This document shows positions 42,960 through 52,575 of a DNA stretch of 62,500 nt, one piece after another (position 1 is the first letter of the stretch; each line of letters begins with the position of its first letter). The stretch spans positions 1-62,500 of the forward strand of contig CAJNDS010002430.1 of the NCBI GenBank assembly GCA_905221605.1, given 5' to 3'. The DNA comes from Symbiodinium natans. Taxonomy: Eukaryota > Sar > Dinophyceae > Suessiales > Symbiodiniaceae. Position numbers and translations under genes: made by a program. A model generated the notes under the pieces. The model was not told the origin of the DNA. It made no database searches and was given only the letters and a program-made list of their open reading frames with translations.

Positions 42960-45900
42960 GACAGAGCTCTGGTCGTCGCGCAATCAGCTAGTGGGAAGAA
43001 CATGGTCGTAACCGCCTTGAAAGGCGACTTCGGCCGTTGGCGAGTTGCCCAAGAGCTACGCAATCAGTGGAGATCAAGCGGCATGAGCAGCAACACCGAC
43101 AAGCAGGTTTGCAGGATGATGTGAGCGATGGTGAAGAACATGCCGCAGCCGCGGAGACCCAGGATGAGGACTTGAGCGAGGTACCTTAAAGTCAAGCCCT
43201 CATGGCGGGGCAGGAGGACACCGCAGCCCAGGCCCTGGCCGCCATTCAGCAGGCCAAGCGCACCGTGCGGGTGGCCAGGACAAAGCAGCATACCATCCGC
43301 ATGTCGCGGAAGTACTACGGCGATGATCCTTCAGGCAGAACTTCAGAACAGAGAATGCTTCTTTCGCACCCAATCGTGATGACAGCGAGATGACCTGCCT
43401 GAGGTGTGGAAGAATTGGGCACCGGGCCACAAAAGACCAAGGAGAAGCCCCTGATGAGCAAGCGTGATCGAGCAGAAGCTGCGGGTCTGGGATGGGGAGT
43501 CCTGGATGGCGGGGCCACACGGACTTTGGGTATGGTGGCAGCCAATGAAGCGGCGATGGCCCGCAACCGGCAGAAGAAAGGTGAAGATGGCATTGCCTGT
43601 GTGGACACCACGGATTCGTGTACAGTGGAGAGGCACAGCGCGTACTATCCAGCTCAAGTTGCAGGCAAATAGCAAGGGAGCGGGCCTCCAGGCGCACACC
43701 CTGGGCAAGAGCGGAGGGCCAATCCTCCTCAGTGTGGCCACCTTGCGGTTTGTCGGGGCCCTGCTCGACTTCGAGAATGAGTTGCTGACCCTGCGGGCCT
43801 TGGATAGTGGATGATACCCCTGCAGTCGCTCTCAGGCCACCAGCCGATTGACCTTACGGAAGATCTGTTCGAAGATGCCTACGTGACCAAGCAAGCAGTC
43901 CCCAGTTTGAAGATGTACGTAGGGGACGTAGAGTAGGGACATCTCCTCATGTCTGAACAGCCGGAGAGCACCACTCAAGAGAGCAACAACGGGTTCGAAC
44001 CTAGCAAATCAAGAGATCCTTCGGAACGATGTCTGAGGGTAGATCAGTTCGTTGTCGAACGTTTGAAGACATTACTGATCCCATTTCTGAGCAGACTGTA
44101 CATACCATGCAGCAGCGTGACTTCTCGAGTCGTAGCCTGCAATCGTGTAACAATCGTTGCGACTTCGTGGTGCAACATGGATCGCCTCAACAAGGCTCAG
44201 CTGAAGGGCAAGCTGCAGGAGTTCAGGGAAACTCCTCCCAGCAGCTGGACATGTCCGGAGCTGCGCCAACGACCTCGCGAGCTCAATGGAGTATACACCA
44301 GCCAGCAGAAGGAACTACATATGCTACATGTCATGTTGTCCGGAAACGAAACAGTGGCCCACTCCGAGACCAAGGCCCTGAACCACTTGCACGAGACCGT
44401 CGAGAGCCACAGCCAAGATGTGAAGATGTGGTGGGGGTTGGACGTCATGCGAACCTGACGTACTCCGAGCTCAAGACGCAGAAGCCACAGTACGTGGAGT
44501 AGCTGCAAAAGACTTGCAGGGAGACAGACGAGGTGAACCCTCGCATGCAGGCGAATCAACCGCTGGCCCCACAAAGTCGAGGAGACAGGCCCGGACAATG
44601 CGCAGGGAAAGCTCCAACTGCACTTGAAAGCCACGGCCAAATTCTCCGTCGAACCCAAGGCCGACGAGGACAAGGATCCGATGAAGCGTGTCAGCGGCTC
44701 CAAGACCACGAAGGCGGCGAGTCGGCGAGTGCGAGTGGCGACAAGGCTACAAGTTCCACCATCGAGATGGCCGACATCATGAAGAAGCTTGTGGGTGCGG
44801 TGCAGCTCCACACCGAGGTCAAGGAGTTGAAGAGCGAGGGGAGTCGACGACCTCGCAAGCCGTTCGAAGGTCACAAGGAGCACGAGTCGCTTCAGGGCCC
44901 AAAGCGGTGTTTGACGTCGACGTAGAGGATCGGGACCTGGAGGCGATTGAGGGTGCACCAAGCTTAGGCGTTTCTTGCAGTGGAGCAATGGCGTTAGAAC
45001 GTCGTGACCTTAGTGACGGCAAGGCTCGTCAGATAGAGGAACCGTCTCATGCAGTGATTCCTGACATACTCCAAGAGCTTAGCGGGCGTAGCGACAATGG
45101 AGTGCAGAGGCCTGTGCTTATGGAAGTGGCGCGCGTGCCGAATAGTCCGCTCACTCAGGCAGTTCACGAGGACCAGACAAAAGGTGGAAGCAGTAGCAAC
45201 AGTCGTCCTCTAACACAGGAAGGCTTTGCTCAAGCAGAGGCATGGTGGACGACGGTATCAGACAACCATTGGGATGAAACAGCAGCAGATTTTTGGACCG
45301 ACGAGGAAGCGCCGCAATCGCCATCGAGATTGAGATGCCTGACAGCAACCGTGGTTGGCAGGCACTCTACGCGGACACGAGTGGATACTCCATTGGTGCA
45401 CTCAAACGTGGAGCGATGGAGGTAAGCGAGCACCGGCTATCAACAGAAGACAAAGACAAATATCGAAATGCGAAATCTGTAGAAGTTATACCTGCCAAGG
45501 CGTTTGAGGCCATTGGCGCCGAATGGACAACTCCGAGGTATGATCTCGGGGCATGTAGATGACTTCGTGTTCTGCGGCCGCTCCGACGACGAGGAGTGGC
45601 AAGCCGTTCTGGAAAAGATGCGACAGAGGTTTCAAGGGGGTGACTGGGAGGACGAGAAGTTCGCCTCGCTATGTTGAAGGTCTTCAAGAGGTTCCCATCA
45701 ACTCCAACCACCGCAAGGACCGTAAGAGCCCGACAACAGCAAAGGAGAAGAGTCAACGTTCAACTGAGGGCAGTACTGGGAGGCCTTGCAGCCTTTCATG
45801 GCATGCGCAACAAGTTGCGCCTCATCTTTCTGCTGAGGTCAGCCTTCTTCGGTCCGAGGTTTACCGCACGCAAGGACCATCAACTGGTGATCCACTCAGC

Positions 45901-46330
45901 CACTGGGATTTTATGCCTGGATCAGAATCGCTGTGATGGTGGTAGTGGTCAGGGATTCTGGTGGGAATAGGACCTTTGGGTTTGCTGAATGGGCAGCTTG
46001 GTAAGATTAGCTTGGTTTCTTGGCATTCGGGCCTGCCGCTCGCCAGGAGCGGCTCAAACACAGGCGGCGGTCAATGGAGAGGATGCTTTCTATTTTGCCA
46101 GGTATCAGTAGAGTGAGCTCTTGCACGGATCAGCCGACCTTGGCGATCCGGATGGACATGTGAGCCGGGTCCCAGGCTGCGTCATTACAGACTCCCGCAA
46201 TGTGTATGACAAGCTGCAGTCCGAAGTCCTGGTCATCAAGGGAGCAGAAAAACGCTCCAATATGGAACTGTTGAGTTCGAAGGAAGCTTCACGAAACACC
46301 AGCCGGGTGGTGCGTCGGACCATGTCGTGA
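42960..46330 (+). mobile_element. Decayed copia element fragment, copy B
   Basis: Same remains as copy A. Protease active site VLDGGATRTLG at 43499-43531; protease end ILLSVATLRFVGALLDFEN in one frame (43720-43780), better kept than in A; helical part KAQLKGKLQEFRETPPSSW near 44190-44250; RT catalytic HVDD at 45552-45563; RNase H GCVITDSRNVYDKLQSE near 46175-46230. A 0.47-kb deletion joins GCGTTTGAGGCCATT to GGCGCCGAATGG near 45515. Integrase and LTRs are absent. Confidence 0.8.
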
Positions 46331-46697
46331 ACTAGAACCGTTTTGTCGAAAGCAACATTCTTGGAAAATCGTAGAGGATGAACAGATGCGACCAGCCAGG
46401 AAGCGCCAAGCTGCAGGCTTGAATCCTTTGAGCTCGGAAATGGAAGAGAAGTCAGATGTTCTGAAAAAGCAAAACGGCGCCCTCTTTTTTGGGGCACAAG
46501 GTGGCAGGTGAAACTTGCGTGCTCCCTCTTGAGGTCATCACGACTTCGCACGACTTTGGGGATGTTTGGGGGATCACTATCCAATTCCCATCTTGGGAGT
46601 GCTACCATCCACCGTGGGGGTCTCAGGAACATGATATGTTGGCATCGAGATGAAGGTGCAGGTTGCGAGGCTGCGAACACTTTGGGCTTTGAGAGCC
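46228..46697. other. Segment whose copy in A is inverted (ancestral orientation)
   Basis: 470 bp from CCTGGTCATCAAGG to GAGAGCC. At its left border the copia RNase H reading frame (VITDSRNVYDKLQSEVLVIKG) runs into the segment without a break, which marks this orientation as original. Confidence 0.83.
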
Positions 46698-48679
46698 TAT
46701 AAACTATAATGTTGTCTGCTGATTAGTGTGGCGACCCCCCCCCCCCCCCCTCAACAAATGGACTCCGCTCTTTAGTATGTATGGGGGGGGGGGGGGGGGG
46801 CGGGGGGAGGTCTGGCTTTATATGATTTTAAAAGGGGTGAGACTGTCTGAAACTAAAAGGGATCCATACGATTTCAAGAGGGATGAGTTTATTTGAATTT
46901 ACAAGGGATTATATGATGTTAAAAGGGATCCACATGATTTTAAAATGGATGAGTTTATATGAATTTACAGGGGATCCATCTATCCCAACCAAGCCAGCCT
47001 GAAAAAAAACAATATAATTCCGGGGGACCAAAAGCTTTATATTATACGGCATTCGGGCAGCTGGACTGCCCCCTTTGAAATTTGATTGCCCGGCCTCGGT
47101 ACAAAAGAATTTAATAAGTAAATCTTGGTTTTGGGGCTGGCCTGGAGACTGAAGATTTCAGGGCCCGACAACCTCAGGCTTCCAGGTTTCAGGCTTTAAG
47201 CCTTTGATCTTTGGTCTCTCAGGCTCAGTTCAGAAGCGATTTCTAGACAACAACGCCATTCAACAGCCTCGCCGAAATTTTGCATCGCCCGACGTTTTTT
47301 CACAATTCCGGGAAAACCTCCTCAAATAGACCCCCTGAAGAGTTGTTGGAGTTTTTTCACGATTCCGGGGGGGCACACTAATCAGGATACAACATTAAAG
47401 CCGGTGTCGGCCGCGCTATTTGGGGCTCCCGCAGGCTTCTGCTCTGCTCTCTTACGCAACGGGTTGCGCGTTGGGGGGAACGTGCTGCAGCTTCCTGGCG
47501 TGGAGCACCACACTTGCCACCCAAAGCCCTGAAACCCGACGGCCAAACCCTCGACTCAACGCTGAGTCTGAGGCCTCGGGCGGGCTTGGGTTCCGGAGGG
47601 CTTTATTGTCTCTTTCAAGTCTTGCAAGTAGGTCTCTGCTTGCGACCTTATGTGGAGGCTGAGGCTTGGGGAATTTGGAGGTTCGGCTTTGGGTTCTTTG
47701 GGGTTTGGGTTTGAGTGCAGGTAGAGAGGTTTAGGGCGACTCAAGATCTGAACCTGTCTAGGCCCATGATGGCCCAGGCACGTAGGGCTCAGGCATTTAG
47801 GGCCAATCACAGCCTGACATTTTCATGTACCGCGAGGCTGCATGCTGGAGTCGTATACTACGGCCCTGCACTCACATTAATTGCGCAAAGCTCTGAAAGG
47901 CCAGGTACAAAGGATTCATCTTCCGAAGACAGCTTGGAACACATACCCATCCTAGACACCAGAGCAGTGGACCCACTGTTTCCCGGTGGCGGTAGAACAT
48001 GATAGAAATTATATCTCTCTGAGCAGTTCGATTGTATCCTGCCTTCTCGCTCCGCGACCGGTGCCATCCCCTTTCCCACAGGGTTATATATCAGGGCATC
48101 TTGCGCTGATCTTCCATGCTGCATGTTTCACATGCACCCCTGCGGGCACTACATGTCCCACATTAACAGACTGGGCTGAGCTCGCTTCACGAGATCTGCC
48201 GGTTCAAGTTGGAGTCTTCTCCAAGCTTCGCTCCCCTGAGTGCACGTCGGGGAGTGACCAGTCTACACGCAGCTCCAAAACCTTTTTTGGAACCCCTTCC
48301 CCTCGAGAATACATTTAAATACCTGGGGAAGAGGCAGGAAGCAGAAATGTATGTTGCAGGGGTCTGAGATGCTCTTTGTTTAGGATTGGGCTCGGAATGG
48401 TGGTCTGGAAAACTGTTTTCTGCAAAAAAAAGAAAAAAGACCTGGTATTCTCTGGGCATCCCTTCCGGGACAGCCAGAAACTGCGAGAATGTATGGAGGG
48501 AGGAGGGGAAAAGACTCTGCAATACTCCTTCCGGGTGTAGACATGAATAGGACCAAAGAAGCAAATCGCACACAACGGAACTGACATCTGACGCGAAGCT
48601 GGGTCCGTCGCTCACGAGTTCTGCGGACTCAGACTCAGAGTCTCCTGCGCCGAGCAGATCGAACATCGTGTTGGAACGA
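46698..48679. other. No gene recognised; low-complexity tracts
   Basis: Counterpart of A 28668-30800, with C tract of about 14 (46735-46750) and G tract of about 18-20 (46785-46806). No exon supported. Confidence 0.5.
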
Positions 48680-48834
48680 AGTTATTGGAACGAAGTTCGA
48701 GGCACAGAAAAATACCGGGCCATCCGACGCCGAGCGAGATCCACATCTGATGCATCTACCTTCATGCAGGGCAGCTCCAAGCTCCCCACCTCTTCCTCCC
48801 GAGTCGTCTGCTGCCTTGGCAGCTGTAGTTTCAC
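48680..48834 (-). CDS. Candidate exon of unknown function, copy B
   Basis: After an AG acceptor (GAG before GTGAAAC) the minus strand reads VKLQLPRQQTTREEEVGSLE and on to RMARYFSVPRTSFQ. Copy A has the same frame with a 9-base in-frame indel and few replacements, which argues for coding, but A has lost the acceptor AG. The 3' end is not determined. No domain recognised. Confidence 0.3.
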
Positions 48835-49049
48835 CTCAAACTCCGAAGCGGCTGCCGTGGTGCTCCAGCAGACACAAAAACACCAGCAGCAAGCAACATT
48901 AAAAATCGAGGGGCTGCATGTCGCGCAGAGCCGCGAGGCGCATCCAGCCACCGAGGACGCGGTCGCCACTCCCGGCTGTCCCACGGACGTCGCCAGCCTG
49001 GCGGAACGGACCAACATGCACAGCCCGCGCTCGAACTCTGCCGAGAACG

Positions 49050-49116
49050 GAGACTCAAGTTAACAATGGTCCTCGGCTCCGCCCATCTTCAGGCGCGCGA
49101 TCTCGGCCTTGGCAGC
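49050..49116 (-). CDS. Candidate coiled-coil exon 2, copy B
   Basis: After TTGCAG the minus strand reads ELAAAKAEIARLKMGGAED, a short amphipathic coiled-coil segment. A related exon lies at 49260-49333, so this is an exon duplication. It lies 3' of the EEP exons of gene B and could form a C-terminal coiled coil; the donor is unclear. Confidence 0.42.
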
Positions 49117-49259
49117 CGCGAGCTCCTGCAACAGCTTGAGGCTGCAAACTTCCCCTTCCTAAACTACTTATTAAATGAGTCAGCAAAACCCAAGTGAGCA
49201 GAACACGCCCTGAGACTCTCCTTTCAGGCCTATTATCGAGCAGATGGTCGTTCACTGAC

Positions 49260-49333
49260 CTAGTTCTCGGGCTCTGGTCCTCGGCTGCGCCCTGCATCAG
49301 GCGCTTACTCTCAGCTTTCGTGGCCGCGAGCTC
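49260..49333 (-). CDS. Candidate coiled-coil exon 1, copy B
   Basis: 74-nt candidate exon between CTTGCAG and a good donor (AACTAG before GTCAGT), reading ELAATKAESKRLMQGAAEDQ. It is similar to the exon at 49050-49116 in 10-12 of the first 20 residues, which suggests duplicated or alternative exons. Confidence 0.45.
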
Positions 49334-49879
49334 CTGCAAGGACCCAGCTTTTGAAGCGTTTTGAATTTCGCTGCAGTCCACCACCCAAACAGGAAAAGTG
49401 AAGCCTTGCATCCCCACGGGAAAGTCAAACCCCCCACCTCCGCTTGTTGCTGAATCCTTGCTCGCGCAGCCACGACCTGGCTCCAGGATTGCCAGGGCTG
49501 CCAGGGGCTCAGCGAGTCAGGGAGTGCCAGGTTCGAGGGTTTCGGAGTCTCTCTCTCGCAACCTGACTGCGGTGGGCGACGCGGGAGCCCCGAAGCTTGG
49601 CGGCGGGGCCTGACTGGGTGTAGACCGCAGCTAGATCCCTTGTGAGCGGAGCCATCCAGCCCGAGCCCCCCAACATGCGCCTGGTGTCCCTGGGCCTGGA
49701 GGCAAATCGAGGCCCAGGCACCTTGCGAGCGCACGTGAAACATTGCCACCACGAGGCTGCAACATGGCGCAACACAGCCACCCCCAACACGAAGGCCTAT
49801 AGCGCAGAAGATCCACGACCCGCTGCAGGCCAGAGAGGACTTCGTCAGCTTCTAGTGCTCTGACCTGCCCATGCTGGTA

Positions 49880-50097
49880 AGCACGCAGGCCAAAGCACAG
49901 CCCCGGAGCTGTGGCCGATGTCCGGACTTTGAAAAAACTCGGCAGCGAACTTGACTTCTGAGCGGTCCTCCAAGAGGCCAGCTGGCGACAGAGACGCGAT
50001 GTTGTCGATCCTCTTCGGGAGCCACGACGCCTCACCACGGCACTCCTGGTCCCTACCCCGAAACGAACAAACCATGTTCTGATCGCCCTCACTGCCC
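49880..50097 (-). CDS. Gene B, EEP domain C-terminal exon
   Basis: It reads SEGDQNMVCSFRGRDQECRG and on to ASWLPKRIDNI, the R-I-D-x-I block of EEP enzymes, and ends with SPDIGHSSGAV, in the place of the usual final S-D-H motif (here G-H). The acceptor AG in B lies one base upstream of the in-phase site in copy A (A reads AAAG before GAC, B reads AAGG before GGC), so the frame join in B is uncertain. The 3' boundary is approximate. Confidence 0.6.
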
Positions 50098-50141
50098 CTT
50101 GCACATGACAGCCAAGATGCTACTACATGCTGCCGTGCCAC

Positions 50142-50197
50142 GTCGCAGATGTTGGTCGGGTACGGGATCGCTGCAAAGTGCACCTCCGTCAGCTGGC
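50142..50197 (-). CDS. Gene B, EEP exon (QLTEVHFAAIPYPTNICD)
   Basis: 56-nt exon, AG acceptor (AACAG before GCCAGCTG) in phase 1 and GT donor (GAC before GTGGCA) in phase 0. In copy A the donor at the same place is GC. Phase fits the previous exon exactly. Confidence 0.62.
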
Positions 50198-50255
50198 CTG
50201 TTCGTCGGAGCAGCGGGCCAATCGCCTGCCGAGCAGTGCCTTATCAAGATCCTAC

Positions 50256-50401
50256 GGAGCTCTTGACTGCTGGCCTCTTCAGGGAAGTTCAGGTCGCCGG
50301 CCAACAGAGTGGGGACGGAGCAGCAATCCTCTTTGACGAGGCCGGCGAGGCAGTCGCAGAACTCCCGCCGCGCGGGCCCGTTGGGCCGGCCCGGGAGGTG
50401 C
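50256..50401 (-). CDS. Gene B, EEP exon with the GDLN motif
   Basis: 146-nt exon (phase 2 to phase 1): acceptor TTTAG before GCACCTC, donor CTCC before GTAGGA. It reads LPGRPNGPARREFCDCLAGL, then VPTLLAGDLNFPEEASSQEL. G-D-x-N is a conserved metal- and phosphate-site block of EEP nucleases and phosphatases. Confidence 0.72.
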
Positions 50402-50462
50402 CTAAAGCCCTAGCAGAACCCAACCAAGGCTTGCAAAGGAAACGCTAGCGTTCCACAGACAC

Positions 50463-50554
50463 GAAATGTCAATGGCAAGCTGCGTGGTGATGACCCGGAA
50501 CTGGCCATCATCGCCCGCTTCTCCCAGCCAGCGAAAAAGAGCCACGGCAACAAC
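50463..50554 (-). CDS. Gene B, EEP exon (VITTQLA block)
   Basis: 92-nt exon (phase 0 to phase 2): acceptor ATCCAG before GTTGTT, donor TTTC before GTGTCTG. It reads VVAVALFRWLGEAGDDGQFR and VITTQLAID, corresponding to the central beta-strand of EEP domains that precedes the catalytic His region (the usual TH is TQ here). Confidence 0.7.
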
Positions 50555-50830
50555 CTGGATGATTGTATAGCGTTACAGCACGTTACAGCAATCACCTACC
50601 TTCTTCTTCCGTGGGGGGTGGGTTGGGATGCTGACCCGTCGCCTGAAAACGCAGGATCTATCAAGCCTGAGTATGAACTTTATCAGAACCTGGCTGAGGG
50701 GGCCTCCCCGCCCCCCTTTCCCCCGTTGTCCAACAGACCTGCCCCAAGCTGGGCCTGAAATATTTCAAAGACCTCATGCCCCCACCGCAATTTTTAAACC
50801 AAGGACTCTGCAGAATGATGCAGAATGCAC

Positions 50831-50947
50831 ATGCTGATTCAGCTTCTTCACCCAGTCATGCAAAAGGTCCGCCTTCTTCGGGTCCGACGCGTATGGGCAG
50901 CACCGGAAGTCACGGAGCTCGAGCAAACTCTTATCGAAGATGATTGC
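50831..50947 (-). CDS. Gene B, EEP exon (AIIFDKSLLEL)
   Basis: 117-nt phase-0 exon: acceptor CACAG before GCAATC, donor CAT before GTGCAT. It reads AIIFDKSLLELRDFRCCPYA, the strand after the catalytic Glu in EEP proteins, and then DPKKADLLHDWVKKL. Copy A has the matching exon but ends about five codons earlier, at its own GTGCAA donor. Confidence 0.7.
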
Positions 50948-51097
50948 CTGTGCCACACGCACATTGGCCACAATTGTTCACGCTCCGCTCTCAGGATCTC
51001 TTGTAGTTCCTACTTTGGTGCAAGGAAAAGAACACCGCTATCGCACAGGCAGAGAAAAGGCATCGACCATGATCGAAACCCAATCATTCAATCGCAC

Positions 51098-51175
51098 GCT
51101 CTTCCCAGCCTCCTGGTTCTTCTGGCTCCTGTCTGCACTTGTGCATTGCATGTCAAAGCCCACCGCAAGCAGCTC
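51098..51175 (-). CDS. Gene B, EEP exon split off by a new intron
   Basis: 78 nt, phase 0 on both sides, donor AGC before GTGCG. It reads ELLAVGFDMQCTSADRSQ and on. In copy A this sequence is continuous with the preceding exon (LLEPELLAEGYGM), so the separating intron (51176-51488) is unique to B. Confidence 0.72.
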
Positions 51176-51488
51176 CTTCTCGAGCAGATTCTGGTGGGGG
51201 ATGGGGGTTGGGGGTGGGGAATAGCATGGTGACCCCCCTGGAGAATCTACCTCCGAAGGGAAAGGGTTTCAGATACCTCCAAGCCTTTAATCTAGATTGT
51301 TTCAATCGCAGTGCTTTAGGAGTCACAGCATTTGGATTTGCATAGGTGACTTTCTCATTACTCTTAAAAAGAACCCGCGTGGCTTAGGAGTCACAGCAGT
51401 AGTATTTTTCGGTATTCTTTTTTCCTGCTATGTTATTCGCATTTATTCACTTTATAGATGAGTTCGTACTTCATGTCTTGGTTGGCTC
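51176..51488 (-). mobile_element. Intron-like insertion in gene B with 16-bp direct repeats
   Basis: 313 bases absent from copy A. The insertion is bordered by GCTCCTTCTCGAGCAG (51172-51187) and GCTCCTTCTCCAGCAG (51485-51500), a 16-bp direct repeat with one mismatch, as expected from a target-site duplication. Splicing within the repeats, for instance GAGAAG / GAGCC to CTCGAGAAG / GAGCTG (a GA donor with an AG acceptor before G), restores the A reading frame. Introns flanked by direct repeats with AGG at the acceptor are known from dinoflagellates. Confidence 0.75.
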
Positions 51489-52206
51489 CTTCTCCAGCAG
51501 GTCGAGCAGCTCGGACCAGCACTCCTGGAGGCAGAGGACGGCTTTCGGATGCGACTCGTGGCACAGCATCTCCATGACGGCGTCCACGATCTCCTGTGCC
51601 CTCTGCTCGGCACTTATCTGCTGCAAGCGGGAGCCCTTGAGACCCTGCAAGTCTTCATTGATGAACTTCATGTAGTGCCTGTTTAGGACGTTCCATGAGC
51701 ACACGCTGAGGCTCTTGCTCGGCAACTCCTGACCACTTCTGGCTTTCATCTTCATGGCCACCTGAGCCCCGACGGGCGGATGGTCTGAGGGAAAGTCCCA
51801 CAGCGCGCGGAGGGGCTCGACGATGGGGTGCTTGAAGTTCTGCGAGCTGCCAAGCCAGTTGACCACTGCAAGCTCCACGCAGCCCTCCAGCACATCATGG
51901 ACTTGCTCCAATACAGCTTCCCACACGCTCGCCGGCAAGCTCGTGACATCCTGTGAACCCTCCCGGAACTGCTGAAGTCTCGTCAGGACATCCTCGATGC
52001 ATGCGCTACCATCCATTGCCGCCTCCCGTCCGGGCCCTTCCAGCTTGAGCTGCACCTGGAGCCTTCTCAAGCTTTCACCTGGGTGCCACATGGCACGCAC
52101 CGCGAGCAATCTAGCTTCCGTGTCTGAAGAGTTCCTATAGAATGCAGGTCTGAGGCAGCGGCTCAGAAATGGAATGTCGTTCAGGGCTTCTGTCTGCAAG
52201 CTTGTC
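51489..52206 (-). CDS. Gene B, long exon with EEP N-terminus
   Basis: 718-nt open exon (phase 2 to phase 0): acceptor CTGAG before GACAAGC. About 150 residues of helical sequence (TSLQTEALNDIPFLSRC and on) lead to the EEP start SVCSWNVLNRHYMKF, with the N of the WNVL block that binds metal in this superfamily, and VLCLQECWSELL, with the catalytic Glu. EEP members include CCR4/nocturnin/Angel deadenylases, APE-type nucleases and inositol phosphatases; the substrate here is unknown. The downstream part continues after the intron at 51176-51488. Confidence 0.78.
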
Positions 52207-52274
52207 CTCAGGGGCACTGAAAGAACAGCAACGCTCAGATTTTGCACTTTCCCAAAAGCCGAACCTGGCCTGGC

Positions 52275-52438
52275 CTCGACAGCATGTCCCGGAGGGTCTC
52301 CGCATGCGCCGCGACCTGCGCCAGCTGCGCCGGCCATCCTCCGAAGATCGGCTTCAGGGCCTGGAGCACGGCCAGGTGCTTCTCGCCGTCGATGGACCGC
52401 TGGGCCAAGTACGCGCTGTGCTCCCACAGGCGTTTCGC
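52275..52438 (-). CDS. Gene B, helical linker exon between COR and EEP
   Basis: 164-nt exon (phase 0 to phase 2): acceptor TTTTAG before GCGAAACG, GC donor (CGAG before GCCAGG). It reads AKRLWEHSAYLAQRS, LAVLQALKPIFGGWPAQLAQ and AETLRDMLSR, all predicted helical. The phase join to the next exon is exact. The same length and junctions occur in copy A (33856-34019). No domain is recognised. Confidence 0.68.
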
Positions 52439-52575
52439 CTAAAATCCCGCACTCCAACGTCACATTTGAAACTTCAACCCTACCTGATGAATTGCTTGGC
52501 AGCGTGCCTTGAGGCTTGGGAGATACAAATAATCAGATAATCTAGACGTTGGGACATTCAGCCCTGTTCAGGCTT

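Noticed and set aside
52439-52483. A 45-base intron joining a short LKARCQAIHQ exon to the helical linker exon of gene B
   Set aside because: Phase fits and CAG/GTAGGG is a good donor, but 45 bases is very short for an intron and the upstream acceptor is ambiguous. I left it out of the gene model.
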